Part shown: one piece after another, positions 1 through 4,810 of the stretch
Position numbering within the stretch: position 1 is the first letter of the stretch
Layout: each line of letters opens with the position of its first letter
Virus record (IMG/VR): IMGVR_UViG_3300037450_000082
Span: 1-27,519 of that record
Origin: a virus
Reading direction: 5' to 3' (one strand)
DNA length: 27,519 nucleotides
The notes under the pieces: model-generated
Told to the model about the DNA's origin: nothing
The model's database searches: none
What the model saw: the letters and a program-made list of their open reading frames with translations, nothing else
Program-made: the position numbers and the translations under genes

Positions 1-1
1 C

Positions 2-28
2 TCTCCTACTCCCGCCGGTGACGCGTGA
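2..28 (+). CDS. possible 3' end of an upstream ORF (partial)
   Basis: Eight codons reading SPTPAGDA and a TGA stop run in from the left edge. The TGA overlaps the GTG start of the next gene as GTGA, the junction style used repeatedly in this window. That coupling is the only evidence; the product cannot be judged. Confidence 0.3.
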   Translation, partial: SPTPAGDA

Positions 29-213
29 ACTCGGCGACGCTCGCCCAGGTTAAAGGACGCCTCCGCCGCCTCGAGGCGCGCCGGCGTCGCCTCGAGATCC
101 AGAACCCGAACGGATTCTCTCCTGATCTCGAGCGCCGCGTCGCGAAAATCGACCGCGAGCTAGTGAGCCTCCGCGCCCGCCTCGAGGCCCACGCGCGCGA
201 GGCCTGGACGTGA
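25..213 (+). CDS. small coiled-coil protein, unknown function
   Basis: Sixty-two residues, GTG start. The protein is very rich in Arg, Leu and Glu: two basic/acidic amphipathic helices (about residues 7-27 and 33-58) are separated by an Asn-Pro-Asn-Gly turn, so a helical hairpin or coiled coil is likely. The GTG overlaps a stop codon at 26-28, and the gene's own stop overlaps the next start (GTGA at 210-213), so it looks like part of a tightly coupled operon that begins outside the window. I do not recognise a family. A structural or DNA-associated accessory role is possible but not shown. Confidence 0.6.
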   Translation: MNSATLAQVKGRLRRLEARRRRLEIQNPNGFSPDLERRVAKIDRELVSLRARLEAHAREAWT

Positions 214-533
214 GCGGCGACGAACCCCAGCTCCCGCTATTCGTTCCGGGTTTTTTCAATACAACCGGCGAGCGCGGCGAAACCCTCAAGCGTTACCGTC
301 GCAAGGCGAGACGCCAAGAGGTGAAGGTCCTCAGTTTTTTTGAGAGGGAACCCGGAGGGCACACTCCGAGCGAGGTTCACCCTCTCACGCTACCGGAGGC
401 GCCGCTGACGTCGGTCCGACGAGCGATCACGGTCCTAACGAAAAAACGCCAGCTCGAGAAAACCGGCGAGAAACGTCGCGGTCCGTGCGGTCGACCGGAG
501 CTAGTTTGGCGTCTGAGGGAGGCGGGAGAGTGA
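210..533 (+). CDS. winged-helix-like small protein
   Basis: One hundred and seven residues, GTG start overlapping the previous stop. Residues about 38-105 have the layout of a winged helix-turn-helix: a helix (VLSFFERE), a segment with PLTSVRRAITVLTKKRQLEKTG that fits a recognition helix, and a basic wing (GEKRRGPCGRPELVWRLRE) ending in an aromatic strand. This resembles small phage proteins that carry only a wHTH. The N-terminal 25 residues (PQLPLFVPGFF) are hydrophobic but too short and Pro-rich for a clear membrane segment. A regulator or replication-associated DNA-binding role is inference from the fold only. It ends in front of convergent minus-strand genes. Confidence 0.6.
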   Translation: MSGDEPQLPLFVPGFFNTTGERGETLKRYRRKARRQEVKVLSFFEREPGGHTPSEVHPLTLPEAPLTSVRRAITVLTKKRQLEKTGEKRRGPCGRPELVWRLREAGE

Positions 534-550
534 TCGGGCGGGAGGACGCC

Positions 551-570
551 GGCCTCGAGACCTCGAGGCC
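551..570. terminator. inverted repeat between convergent genes
   Basis: GGCCTCGAG, two bases, then CTCGAGGCC: a 9-bp perfect stem, followed directly by another TCGAGGCC at 571-578 that could pair alternatively. It lies between the stop of the plus-strand gene at 533 and the stop of the minus-strand gene at 586, where a bidirectional terminator would be expected. There is no T-tract, and CTCGAG is common throughout the window, so the call is tentative. Confidence 0.35.
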
Positions 571-585
571 TCGAGGCCAGCGCGG

Positions 586-684
586 TTACAGAAGGCCTAC
601 GCTATACGCCGCGGCGAGGAGAATAATCGCGATCGCGACGATTCCGACTCCGCGCTCGGTTACGCTCAGTTCAAGCCACTTCAC
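586..684 (-). CDS. 32-residue single-pass membrane microprotein
   Basis: Reads MKWLELSVTERGVGIVAIAI then ILLAAAYSVGLL and TAA. It has a short N-terminal amphipathic piece and one hydrophobic segment (residues about 12-32) long enough to span a membrane. The GTG start overlaps the TGA of the upstream gene (GTGA at 681-684), and a strong GAGGAGGTGA Shine-Dalgarno sits at the right distance. These two signals are why I accept a gene this short. Function is unknown; phage single-span microproteins include holin or antiholin partners and superinfection-exclusion peptides, but nothing here decides between them. Confidence 0.6.
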   Translation of the reverse strand: MKWLELSVTERGVGIVAIAIILLAAAYSVGLL

Positions 685-1022
685 AGCGTCACCTCCTCGT
701 CGAACTGGACGAGCCGGCGGGCTTCCTGATCGATTACGACGAGTTCGCTCGGCGAGATCGAGAGAAGCGCGAGCGCGTCCAGGGCGACGCGGACGCGGTC
801 CTCCCGTTTCAGCGGACGGAGCGCGATCGTCACGGTCACGAGCGCGTCGATCCGGTGAGGCTTCACGCCGCCGCGTTCGATCGCGTCGAGGGCTCGATCG
901 GCGAGTTCGAGGAGCGCGTCCTCGGGAGTTCCGGCCGGTTTGGATTCGGGTCGATCGATGCTATGCGGGCGGCGGTGGTTGCTCTGAACCTTGCCATCTC
1001 TCCAATCGAAATATTGACTCAT
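681..1022 (-). CDS. hypothetical protein, mostly helical
   Basis: One hundred and thirteen residues, ATG start with AGGAGG 8 bases upstream. The N-terminal third (to about residue 30) is polar and probably disordered. Residues 33-113 are rich in Ala, Leu, Asp, Glu and Arg and look like a compact helical domain. I see no catalytic or metal-binding motif and do not recognise a family. With the microprotein at 586-684 it forms a two-gene minus-strand unit between plus-strand genes, divergent from the gene at 1079. An inserted or separately regulated cassette is therefore plausible. Confidence 0.6.
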   Translation of the reverse strand: MSQYFDWRDGKVQSNHRRPHSIDRPESKPAGTPEDALLELADRALDAIERGGVKPHRIDALVTVTIALRPLKREDRVRVALDALALLSISPSELVVIDQEARRLVQFDEEVTL

Positions 1023-1078
1023 CTTCTAGGCCTCCTGGAAAGGGTTTAGAGGTCTTAACGGACGGCGGAGGTAGAAAC
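1023..1078. promoter_or_regulatory. short divergent intergenic region
   Basis: Only 56 bases separate the divergent starts at 1022 (minus) and 1079 (plus), and both Shine-Dalgarno motifs (AGGAGG on minus, GGAGGT on plus) fall inside. Any promoters must therefore overlap one another or the coding regions. I do not see a convincing -10/-35 pair. A shared operator is possible but no clear inverted repeat is visible. Confidence 0.3.
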
Positions 1079-1378
1079 TTGAGTGATAAAATCACGCCGA
1101 AACACGGAACCGAGCGGGAGCGCCGGATCGAGGTCGAGCCGAGCGCGGAGATCGCGCTCGTCGATCCGATGAGCGGCGAGCCGGTCTACGTCGGCCCGGG
1201 GTCCTGGGTCGCGCTCTCCTTTTCTGAGCGGTGGTGCGAGAGCTGCGATCGCTGGATCGAGGTCCTCGGGGTCCTGGGCGCGCTCCGTTTCATGGCGGAG
1301 CACGACAAACACGGCGATTCCACAGTCCCGCGCCCGCGGCGCGTCCGCTTGTGGGACGACAAGGAGGTGACGCCGTGA
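1079..1378 (+). CDS. small CxxC/HxxH protein, possible zinc binder
   Basis: Ninety-nine residues. I chose the TTG start at 1079 because GGAGGT sits 7 bases upstream and the longer open frame further left overlaps a minus-strand gene. Residues 53-56 are C-E-S-C and residues 75-78 are H-D-K-H, giving C-x2-C-x18-H-x2-H, compatible with one zinc site although the spacing is longer than in a classic finger. The N-terminal half is acidic with a short beta-like segment (EIALVDPMSGEPVYVGPGSW). Its stop overlaps the next GTG start. Function unknown; a nucleic-acid or protein-binding adaptor is a guess. Confidence 0.55.
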   Translation: MSDKITPKHGTERERRIEVEPSAEIALVDPMSGEPVYVGPGSWVALSFSERWCESCDRWIEVLGVLGALRFMAEHDKHGDSTVPRPRRVRLWDDKEVTP

Positions 1379-1578
1379 GAGCGCCGGACCTTCCGCTCCC
1401 GCCGATCACTAACTCGCCCGCTGATCTCCTCCTCGTCCTCGACGTCGCCCGCGCGCAGATCGCCGGGATCCGCGACGTCACGCCGGCCGATTACGTCGGC
1501 GTGATCGCGACGGCGCGCGCGACGAAAATCGCCCTCGACCGTTGGCTCGAACTCGCGGTCGAGGGGATGGGAGGGTAG
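1375..1578 (+). CDS. small hypothetical protein
   Basis: Sixty-seven residues, GTG start at 1375 overlapping the preceding TGA, with AAGGAGGTGA just upstream; an in-frame upstream GTG at 1231 would bury 144 bases in the previous gene and is less likely. The sequence is Pro-rich for the first 16 residues, then two predicted helices (LLLVLDVARAQIAGIR; VGVIATARATKIALDRWLELAV). No family recognised. It is coupled to its upstream partner and lies 3 bases before the next gene. Confidence 0.55.
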   Translation: MRAPDLPLPPITNSPADLLLVLDVARAQIAGIRDVTPADYVGVIATARATKIALDRWLELAVEGMGG

Positions 1579-1581
1579 AAC

Positions 1582-1881
1582 GTGCGACGCCTCCGGAAGC
1601 TATCCGAGACTCAGAAACTCGTCCTCCTCGCGATCGCCGAGGTCGGCGGCGTCGCCGCGCGAACGGCGATCATCGCGGGGCAACGCGCGAGGCCTGGGGG
1701 CAAGTATCGAACGCCGGTCCGTCACTGGCCGGGGCCGGCGGTCCGGAACCTCGTCGACCACGGTTTTCTCGAGTTCGTGACCCGGGACGGGACGAGCCCC
1801 TGGGAGTTTCAGCGGTATCGGCTCACGGATTCCGGCTGGGATGCGGTCGGCGAGGAGGCGAGGATCCCGTCGGTCAAGTAG
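1582..1881 (+). CDS. winged-helix/MarR-like small protein
   Basis: Ninety-nine residues, GTG start with GGGAGGG upstream. The pattern KLSETQKLVLLAIAEVGGVAAR, a second helix ending AVRNLVDHGFLEFV, then a Gly/Thr turn and a YRLTDSGW strand is typical of winged helix-turn-helix proteins of the PadR/MarR type: a helix, a recognition helix followed by hydrophobic GFLE, and a beta-wing leading to LTDxG. The LTxxG ending is the most persuasive part. It is probably DNA-binding, but its target is unknown. It is the last gene before the long C-rich spacer at 1882-2128. Confidence 0.6.
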   Translation: MRRLRKLSETQKLVLLAIAEVGGVAARTAIIAGQRARPGGKYRTPVRHWPGPAVRNLVDHGFLEFVTRDGTSPWEFQRYRLTDSGWDAVGEEARIPSVK

Positions 1882-2128
1882 GCCGGCGGAGAGAGGGGGC
1901 GCCCGGCGGACCTCAGAGCCCGGCCGGACGCCTCCTCGAAGCCCCCAGGCGGAGATCCCCGCCACCCCCAGGCCTTCCCCTTCCAGGCCGCCGGGCGGGC
2001 GCCGCCTGGGGGCGATCCTCCGGCGCCCCCCTCGGCGCCCCCCTGGGGGAGAACTTTCTCGCCTCCGCCCTCATTTTTTCCTTTGATTCTCTGGCAGGTA
2101 ACCGATAAGCCTGGGAGGAGGTAACACA
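1882..2128. other. C-rich structured intergenic spacer
   Basis: No credible gene: open frames here lack ribosome sites and are low-complexity Arg/Pro. The plus strand is strongly C-rich from about 1920 to 2045, with the motif CCCCCAGG at 1942 and about 1965, its complement CCTGGGGG at 2005, and CCCCCCTGGGGG at about 2038-2049. It then switches to an A/T-richer, pyrimidine-biased stretch (about 2065-2100) before the Shine-Dalgarno GGAGGAGG of the next gene. A terminator plus promoter, or an iteron-like replication origin, would both fit. Confidence 0.4.
2021..2044 (+). repeat. tandem 12-bp repeat CGGCGCCCCCCT x2
   Basis: CGGCGCCCCCCT occurs twice back to back (2021-2032 and 2033-2044), followed by GGGGG, which can pair with the C-tracts. 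The preceding CCTGGGGGCG at 2005-2014 can pair with the C-tracts as well, so several mutually exclusive hairpins are possible in this spacer. Confidence 0.6.
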
Positions 2129-2344
2129 ATGACCGAAACAACCCTGATTGAAAACACCCTCTCAGAGCTGGGTCTCGATCGAGCCGGACCGGCGATCACG
2201 GACGACGACGGTTTTACAACCCAGGTCGATCAGTGCGGAGGGTTCACCCTCTACTCCCCGAACGGTCGCCCGTTCGCCTGGGCTCAGACGCTCCTCGAGG
2301 CCGACGCGAAGGTCGCCCGCGCGCGTCGCGGCCTGATTCTCTGA
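2129..2344 (+). CDS. small hypothetical protein
   Basis: Seventy-one residues, ATG start with GGGAGGAGG upstream, the strongest ribosome site in the left region. The protein has an N-terminal helix (TLIENTLSELG), a central beta-like part (FTTQVDQCGGFTLYSPNGRPFAWAQTL) and a C-terminal helix (LEADAKVARARRGLIL). One Cys, no paired metal motif. No family recognised. It begins a new unit after the C-rich spacer and is followed by a short regulatory-looking gap. Confidence 0.6.
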   Translation: MTETTLIENTLSELGLDRAGPAITDDDGFTTQVDQCGGFTLYSPNGRPFAWAQTLLEADAKVARARRGLIL

Positions 2345-2349
2345 AACAC

Positions 2350-2390
2350 TAGCAGGCTATCCCCCCGGTCTGCTATAACGATCGCTATAG
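2350..2390 (+). promoter_or_regulatory. overlapping hairpin and near-palindrome upstream of gene at 2402
   Basis: TAGCAG (2350-2355) pairs with CTGCTA (2370-2375). Overlapping its right arm is the 18-base near-palindrome CTATAACGATCGCTATAG (2373-2390), with one mismatched pair; it runs directly into the AGGAGG ribosome site. The two structures cannot form together. Either a DNA operator or a translational switch is possible. Confidence 0.4.
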
Positions 2391-2401
2391 GAGGAAACGG
2401 A

Positions 2402-2761
2402 ATGACGATCGAACTCTACGCGAAACCGATCCGGATCCGCGCGACGAAACACGTCCTCGAGGAGGCCTCCGGGTTCGAGTATGGGAGCTGGGAGGATCAC
2501 GGTAAGCCGGACGACGTCCTGGGCGACGCGCACCCGAAAGAAATTTTCGAGCGCCGTCAGTCGGTCGTCCTGATCGCGAGCCCGGCGGAGGCCGAGCGCG
2601 TGATCGACTCGCTCCTGAACTCCGCCGACATTGCACACGATCAGGCGACGTGTGCGGGTTGGCCCGAAGGCGGTCACCGTCGCCAGCTCGCGATCGCTTT
2701 CGAGACGGTCGTCGAGAAACTCCGCGCGATTATCGCCGCGCGGCCTGAAACGAGGAGGTAG
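2402..2761 (+). CDS. hypothetical protein, small alpha/beta
   Basis: One hundred and nineteen residues, ATG start with AGGAGG 7-8 bases upstream. An opening beta-like segment (TIELYAKPIRIRA) leads to an acidic stretch with Trp and His (YGSWEDHGKPDDVLGDAH), a strand (QSVVLIASPAEAERVID) and a C-terminal helix (LAIAFETVVEKLRAIIAARP). No motif that I can assign to an enzyme. The gene lies just after the palindrome at 2373-2390 and just before a ribbon-helix-helix-like protein, which may be its regulator; that is inference from position only. Confidence 0.6.
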   Translation: MTIELYAKPIRIRATKHVLEEASGFEYGSWEDHGKPDDVLGDAHPKEIFERRQSVVLIASPAEAERVIDSLLNSADIAHDQATCAGWPEGGHRRQLAIAFETVVEKLRAIIAARPETRR

Positions 2762-2765
2762 AGAC

Positions 2766-2798
2766 GTGGGAGATCGGACCTCGAGGCCGAGGTGGTGA
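2766..2798 (+). CDS. possible 10-residue leader ORF
   Basis: GTG at 2766 follows a good GAGGAGG motif (from 2752) at normal spacing. The frame reads ten residues ending Arg-Trp-Trp and stops with TGA at 2796-2798, which overlaps a GTG at 2795 in the frame of the next gene. It may serve only to deliver ribosomes to the downstream start. Confidence 0.25.
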   Translation: MGDRTSRPRW

Positions 2799-3010
2799 GC
2801 GGGCGAGGCGGGAAGAGACGCGGGGCCGGACGGCCGCCGCGGTCGCGTCTCGGACGGACGCGGGAGATATCAATCGCATTGCCGGAGCCGATCGTCGCCT
2901 GGATCGACCGGCGAGTCGAGAACTCCGAGGACCTGGGCGCCTCGCGCTCCCGCGCGATCGCCGAGATCCTAGAGAGGTCCTTTCGGGCCTCCGCGGATCG
3001 CGAGGGCTAG
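2792..3010 (+). CDS. ribbon-helix-helix-like DNA-binding protein
   Basis: Seventy-two residues. The N-terminus GGKRRGAGRPPRSRLGR is a basic arm of the GGxRxGAGRP type seen in several phage and bacterial DNA-binding proteins. Residues about 27-66 (ISIALPEPIVAWIDRRVEN, then SRSRAIAEILERSF) have the beta-strand, helix, turn, helix order of the MetJ/Arc ribbon-helix-helix fold, with an alternating-residue strand REISIAL. It is probably a dimeric repressor or antitoxin-like protein. No toxin-like neighbour is certain, though the gene at 2402 is adjacent. GTG at 2792 or 2795 can serve as start; 2795 overlaps the leader stop. Confidence 0.65.
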   Translation: MVSGRGGKRRGAGRPPRSRLGRTREISIALPEPIVAWIDRRVENSEDLGASRSRAIAEILERSFRASADREG

Positions 3011-3066
3011 GACCTGGGCGCGGGCCTGGACGCCCTCGGGGAGGATGAGGGCGCCCAGGTCCTAGC
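3006..3066. terminator. perfect 16-bp inverted repeat at convergent junction
   Basis: GCTAGGACCTGGGCGC at 3006-3021 is matched exactly by its reverse complement at 3051-3066, with a 29-base loop. The left arm contains the TAG stop of the plus-strand gene. A second perfect 7-bp stem with one central base (CGCCCGG-A-CCGGGCG, 3066-3080) follows. It lies between the rightward small genes and the end of the leftward late operon, so a bidirectional terminator is the simplest reading. There is no T-tract on either side. Confidence 0.55.
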
Positions 3067-3119
3067 GCCCGGACCGGGCGACGATCGCAGCTTACAAGCG
3101 ATCCTCGAGGCCCGGCCTC

Positions 3120-3212
3120 TCAGTCGAGCGCCTCGAGCGCGAACACGAGCCACCCAGCGGTCCCCAGGACGAGGAGCGCCAGTGCTCCGAGGATCCAGAG
3201 GATCGCCCTCAC
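3120..3212 (-). CDS. 30-residue single-pass membrane microprotein
   Basis: Reads MRAILWILGALALLVLGTAG then WLVFALEALD and TGA: almost the whole peptide is one membrane segment with a positive N-end and acidic C-end (N-in, C-out by the positive-inside rule). The GTG start overlaps the stop of the outer-spanin gene (GTGA at 3209-3212), which supports translation. It is the last gene of the late operon, next to the spanins. A small holin-associated or regulatory membrane peptide is possible; nothing identifies it. Confidence 0.5.
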   Translation of the reverse strand: MRAILWILGALALLVLGTAGWLVFALEALD

Positions 3213-3487
3213 GGCGCGATCCCGTCCTCCTCGACGTAGCCCTCGCCGCGGAGACCCATCACGTAATCGGCGAAGTCCTGGACGTCGTGGAGGTAGCGGA
3301 CGAGCGGATCGCCCTCCGCCGCCAGGAGGCCGGCGCGCCGGAAGGCGGCGAGCTGCGCGTCGACGGCCTCGCTCGGAACCGGCGGCCGGCGGCGGAGTTG
3401 GCACTCAGTCGCCGCCCTCGTCGCGCATCCTACGGCGCCGCTCGCGAGAACGATTCCAGCGATCCAGAAGGCCGCCCAGGTCCTCAC
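3209..3487 (-). CDS. outer-membrane lipoprotein spanin (Rz1-like)
   Basis: Ninety-two residues from the GTG at 3487. The N-terminus RTWAAFWIAGIVLASGAVGC is a lipoprotein signal ending in a plausible lipobox (AVG-Cys), then comes a Pro-containing stretch (RRRPPVP) typical of o-spanins, then a charged C-terminus. Its 5' 83 bases lie inside the 3' end of the i-spanin gene in another frame, the known overlapping Rz/Rz1 arrangement. In that system the lipoprotein binds the inner-membrane spanin across the periplasm and fuses the two membranes at the end of lysis. At about 75 mature residues it is larger than the smallest Rz1 proteins. An upstream in-frame ATG (3544) would hide the signal peptide. 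Confidence 0.7.
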   Translation of the reverse strand: MRTWAAFWIAGIVLASGAVGCATRAATECQLRRRPPVPSEAVDAQLAAFRRAGLLAAEGDPLVRYLHDVQDFADYVMGLRGEGYVEEDGIAP

Positions 3488-3671
3488 GCGGCGGGCCGTC
3501 GAGGTGGACGCTCGCGGCGCCCTCGAGTTCGTCGAGGTCCTCACGTCGTCGGATCTCCTTTTGATAGGCGCTCCGCGCGGCTCGATTTTGGCCGGAGAGA
3601 TACCACCCCCAGACGAACAGGCCGAGCGCGAGCGCGCCGAGGGCGATTTTCGCGATCAGGTCGGAAGGCAT
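3405..3671 (-). CDS. inner-membrane spanin (Rz-like)
   Basis: Eighty-eight residues, ATG start. One N-terminal membrane anchor (residues about 6-25, LIAKIALGALALGLFVWGWY) is followed by a strongly charged helical periplasmic domain (RAARSAYQKEIRRREDLDELE and RSRERRRRMRDEG), the i-spanin pattern of N-in, C-out with a coiled-coil ectodomain. It is shorter than lambda Rz (about 150 residues). Assignment rests on topology plus the overlapping lipoprotein gene; sequence identity to known spanins is not claimed. Confidence 0.65.
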   Translation of the reverse strand: MPSDLIAKIALGALALGLFVWGWYLSGQNRAARSAYQKEIRRREDLDELEGAASVHLDGPPREDLGGLLDRWNRSRERRRRMRDEGGD

Positions 3672-3672
3672 T

Positions 3673-3975
3673 CTAGGCGTTGGGATCCGGGCGGGCCTTC
3701 CCGACCGCCAGCGCGCCCAGGTTCACGACGCGGCCCAGAAACGCGACGATCGGCGAAAGGCTCGAGTTCGGCGTCCGGGTCGCGAGGATCGAGAGGATCG
3801 TCACGATCGACGAGAACACGGCCCAGACCTCGAGGCCGATCCCCTGCCAGTCGAGCGGCGCGGTCTCGACGACCGGGACGACCGGCTCGACCTGGGCGAA
3901 CACGGCGAGCGGGAAGAGGGCGGCCAGGAGGGCGAGGAGGAGCCATAGAAACACAGAGCGGGGTCGTAGCGTCAT
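3673..3975 (-). CDS. small membrane protein, holin or antiholin candidate
   Basis: One hundred residues, ATG start with AGGAG upstream. Residues 7-27 form a hydrophobic segment ending AVFA-Q, which scores by eye as a cleavable Sec signal or a SAR-type anchor. Residues about 46-65 (IGLEVWAVFSSIVTILSILA) are a clear membrane span, and 75-92 (PIVAFLGRVVNLGALAVG) a weaker one. The tail is Pro/Asp-rich. Its position between the muramidase and the spanins makes a lysis-timing role likely, but with three other candidates nearby I cannot say which is the holin. It starts one gene after, and on the same strand as, the 3987-4286 membrane protein. Confidence 0.55.
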   Translation of the reverse strand: MTLRPRSVFLWLLLALLAALFPLAVFAQVEPVVPVVETAPLDWQGIGLEVWAVFSSIVTILSILATRTPNSSLSPIVAFLGRVVNLGALAVGKARPDPNA

Positions 3976-3986
3976 GGATTCATCTC

Positions 3987-4286
3987 CTAGATGTAAAAGT
4001 GAGCGATTCCGTAGGCCGTAAGGGAACCCACGACGGAGTCGACGACGTCGCGGATCCGGTCGAGGAGATTCAGCTTGCGGCGTTTGATTCCCTGGACGAT
4101 CTCCCGGATCAGTTCCGGGAGCGCGCCGACGACGATAATCGTCCAGGGCGGAACGGCGGAGAGCCACCACACGAGAGCACTCCAGGCGAGCCCGGTCCCG
4201 AGTCCGATTCCCCAGTGACCGAGGAAATTCAAGGCCTGTTTCCCGATCGAAACCTCCGTGAATTTCTGGATCCCCCACGTCGTCAC
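3987..4286 (-). CDS. polytopic small membrane protein, holin candidate
   Basis: Ninety-nine residues from a GTG that overlaps the stop of the endolysin gene (GTGA at 4283-4286). Two to three hydrophobic segments: about residues 19-38 (FLGHWGIGLGTGLAWSALVW), 44-58 (VPPWTIIVVGALPEL) and 80-98 (VVDSVVGSLTAYGIAHFYI), with a strongly basic loop (GIKRRKLNLLDRIRD) between the last two. Size, topology and tight coupling to the muramidase fit a class I or II holin. The last part also recalls VanZ-like signatures (DxxxxxxG), so a non-lytic membrane protein is possible. Confidence 0.55.
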   Translation of the reverse strand: MTTWGIQKFTEVSIGKQALNFLGHWGIGLGTGLAWSALVWWLSAVPPWTIIVVGALPELIREIVQGIKRRKLNLLDRIRDVVDSVVGSLTAYGIAHFYI

Positions 4287-4810
4287 GGCGTCCTCCCCTG
4301 GGTCCGATTGATCGCGGCCGCCAGCTCGACGAACCGCACGGCCCACCCCTCGGCGAACTTGATCGAACTCGAGCCCGCCTGAACCCGGTTCATTTGCCGG
4401 CGCGTCCGGCGGACGACGATCCGCGTCGCGAGCTGGCGGTCGCCGTAGCGTTTCACGTAGAGGCGCGCGGCGAGGAGCGTCCGCGGCCCGATCACGCCGT
4501 CGGCCTTTGCGCGGACCTCGCGCTGAAAATGCTTTTTCGCGGCGCCGGCGTGAGCATTCGCGGCGAAGTCGAAGAGAGCCCAGGCCGCGAGCGGGGCGAC
4601 CTTCGCGACCCGGTCGCATCCGTGACGGCGCCAGTAGCGAACGCGGAGGATCTCGGCGGCGTCCTCCCACGTGAGCCGACGCACGTCGCCCAGGTCCGGG
4701 TTATACGCGGACGCGATCCCCCAGTTAGTCGCGCCGCCTGGGTCGGCGGCGTGATCGGAGTAACCGCCCTCCGCGCGTTTCCAGAACTCGAGAGCGCGCG
4801 CGAGGCTCAC
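4283..4810 (-). CDS. endolysin, GH108-family N-acetylmuramidase
   Basis: One hundred and seventy-five residues from the GTG at 4810, which overlaps the upstream stop; the longer frame further right is mostly shadow of that gene. Residues 14-32 read EGGYSDHAADPGGATNWGI, the diagnostic GH108 motif: Glu14 is the expected catalytic acid, and DPGG-x-T-x-x-GI is the family signature. Residues about 101-120 (AKADGVIGPRTLLA) match the short peptidoglycan-binding segment normally found at the C-terminal side of this family. Length is normal for the family (about 170-180). It cleaves the glycan between MurNAc and GlcNAc. There is no signal peptide, so it should need a holin for release. Confidence 0.85.
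   Translation of the reverse strand: MSLARALEFWKRAEGGYSDHAADPGGATNWGIASAYNPDLGDVRRLTWEDAAEILRVRYWRRHGCDRVAKVAPLAAWALFDFAANAHAGAAKKHFQREVRAKADGVIGPRTLLAARLYVKRYGDRQLATRIVVRRTRRQMNRVQAGSSSIKFAEGWAVRFVELAAAINRTQGRTP

Noticed and set aside
485-1078. 5' part of a long plus-strand open frame running to 1378
   Set aside because: Arg-rich low-complexity translation that runs opposite a better-supported minus-strand gene with its own ribosome site; only the part from the TTG at 1079 is kept.
1542-2108. 188-codon plus-strand open frame over the spacer
   Set aside because: Translation is Arg/Gly/Pro-rich, overlaps the winged-helix gene and has no ribosome site; typical GC-rich shadow frame.
2792-3010. 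Toxin-antitoxin pair with gene 2402-2761
   Set aside because: The RHH-like protein would fit an antitoxin, but the 119-residue neighbour shows no toxin motif and the order and spacing are not decisive.
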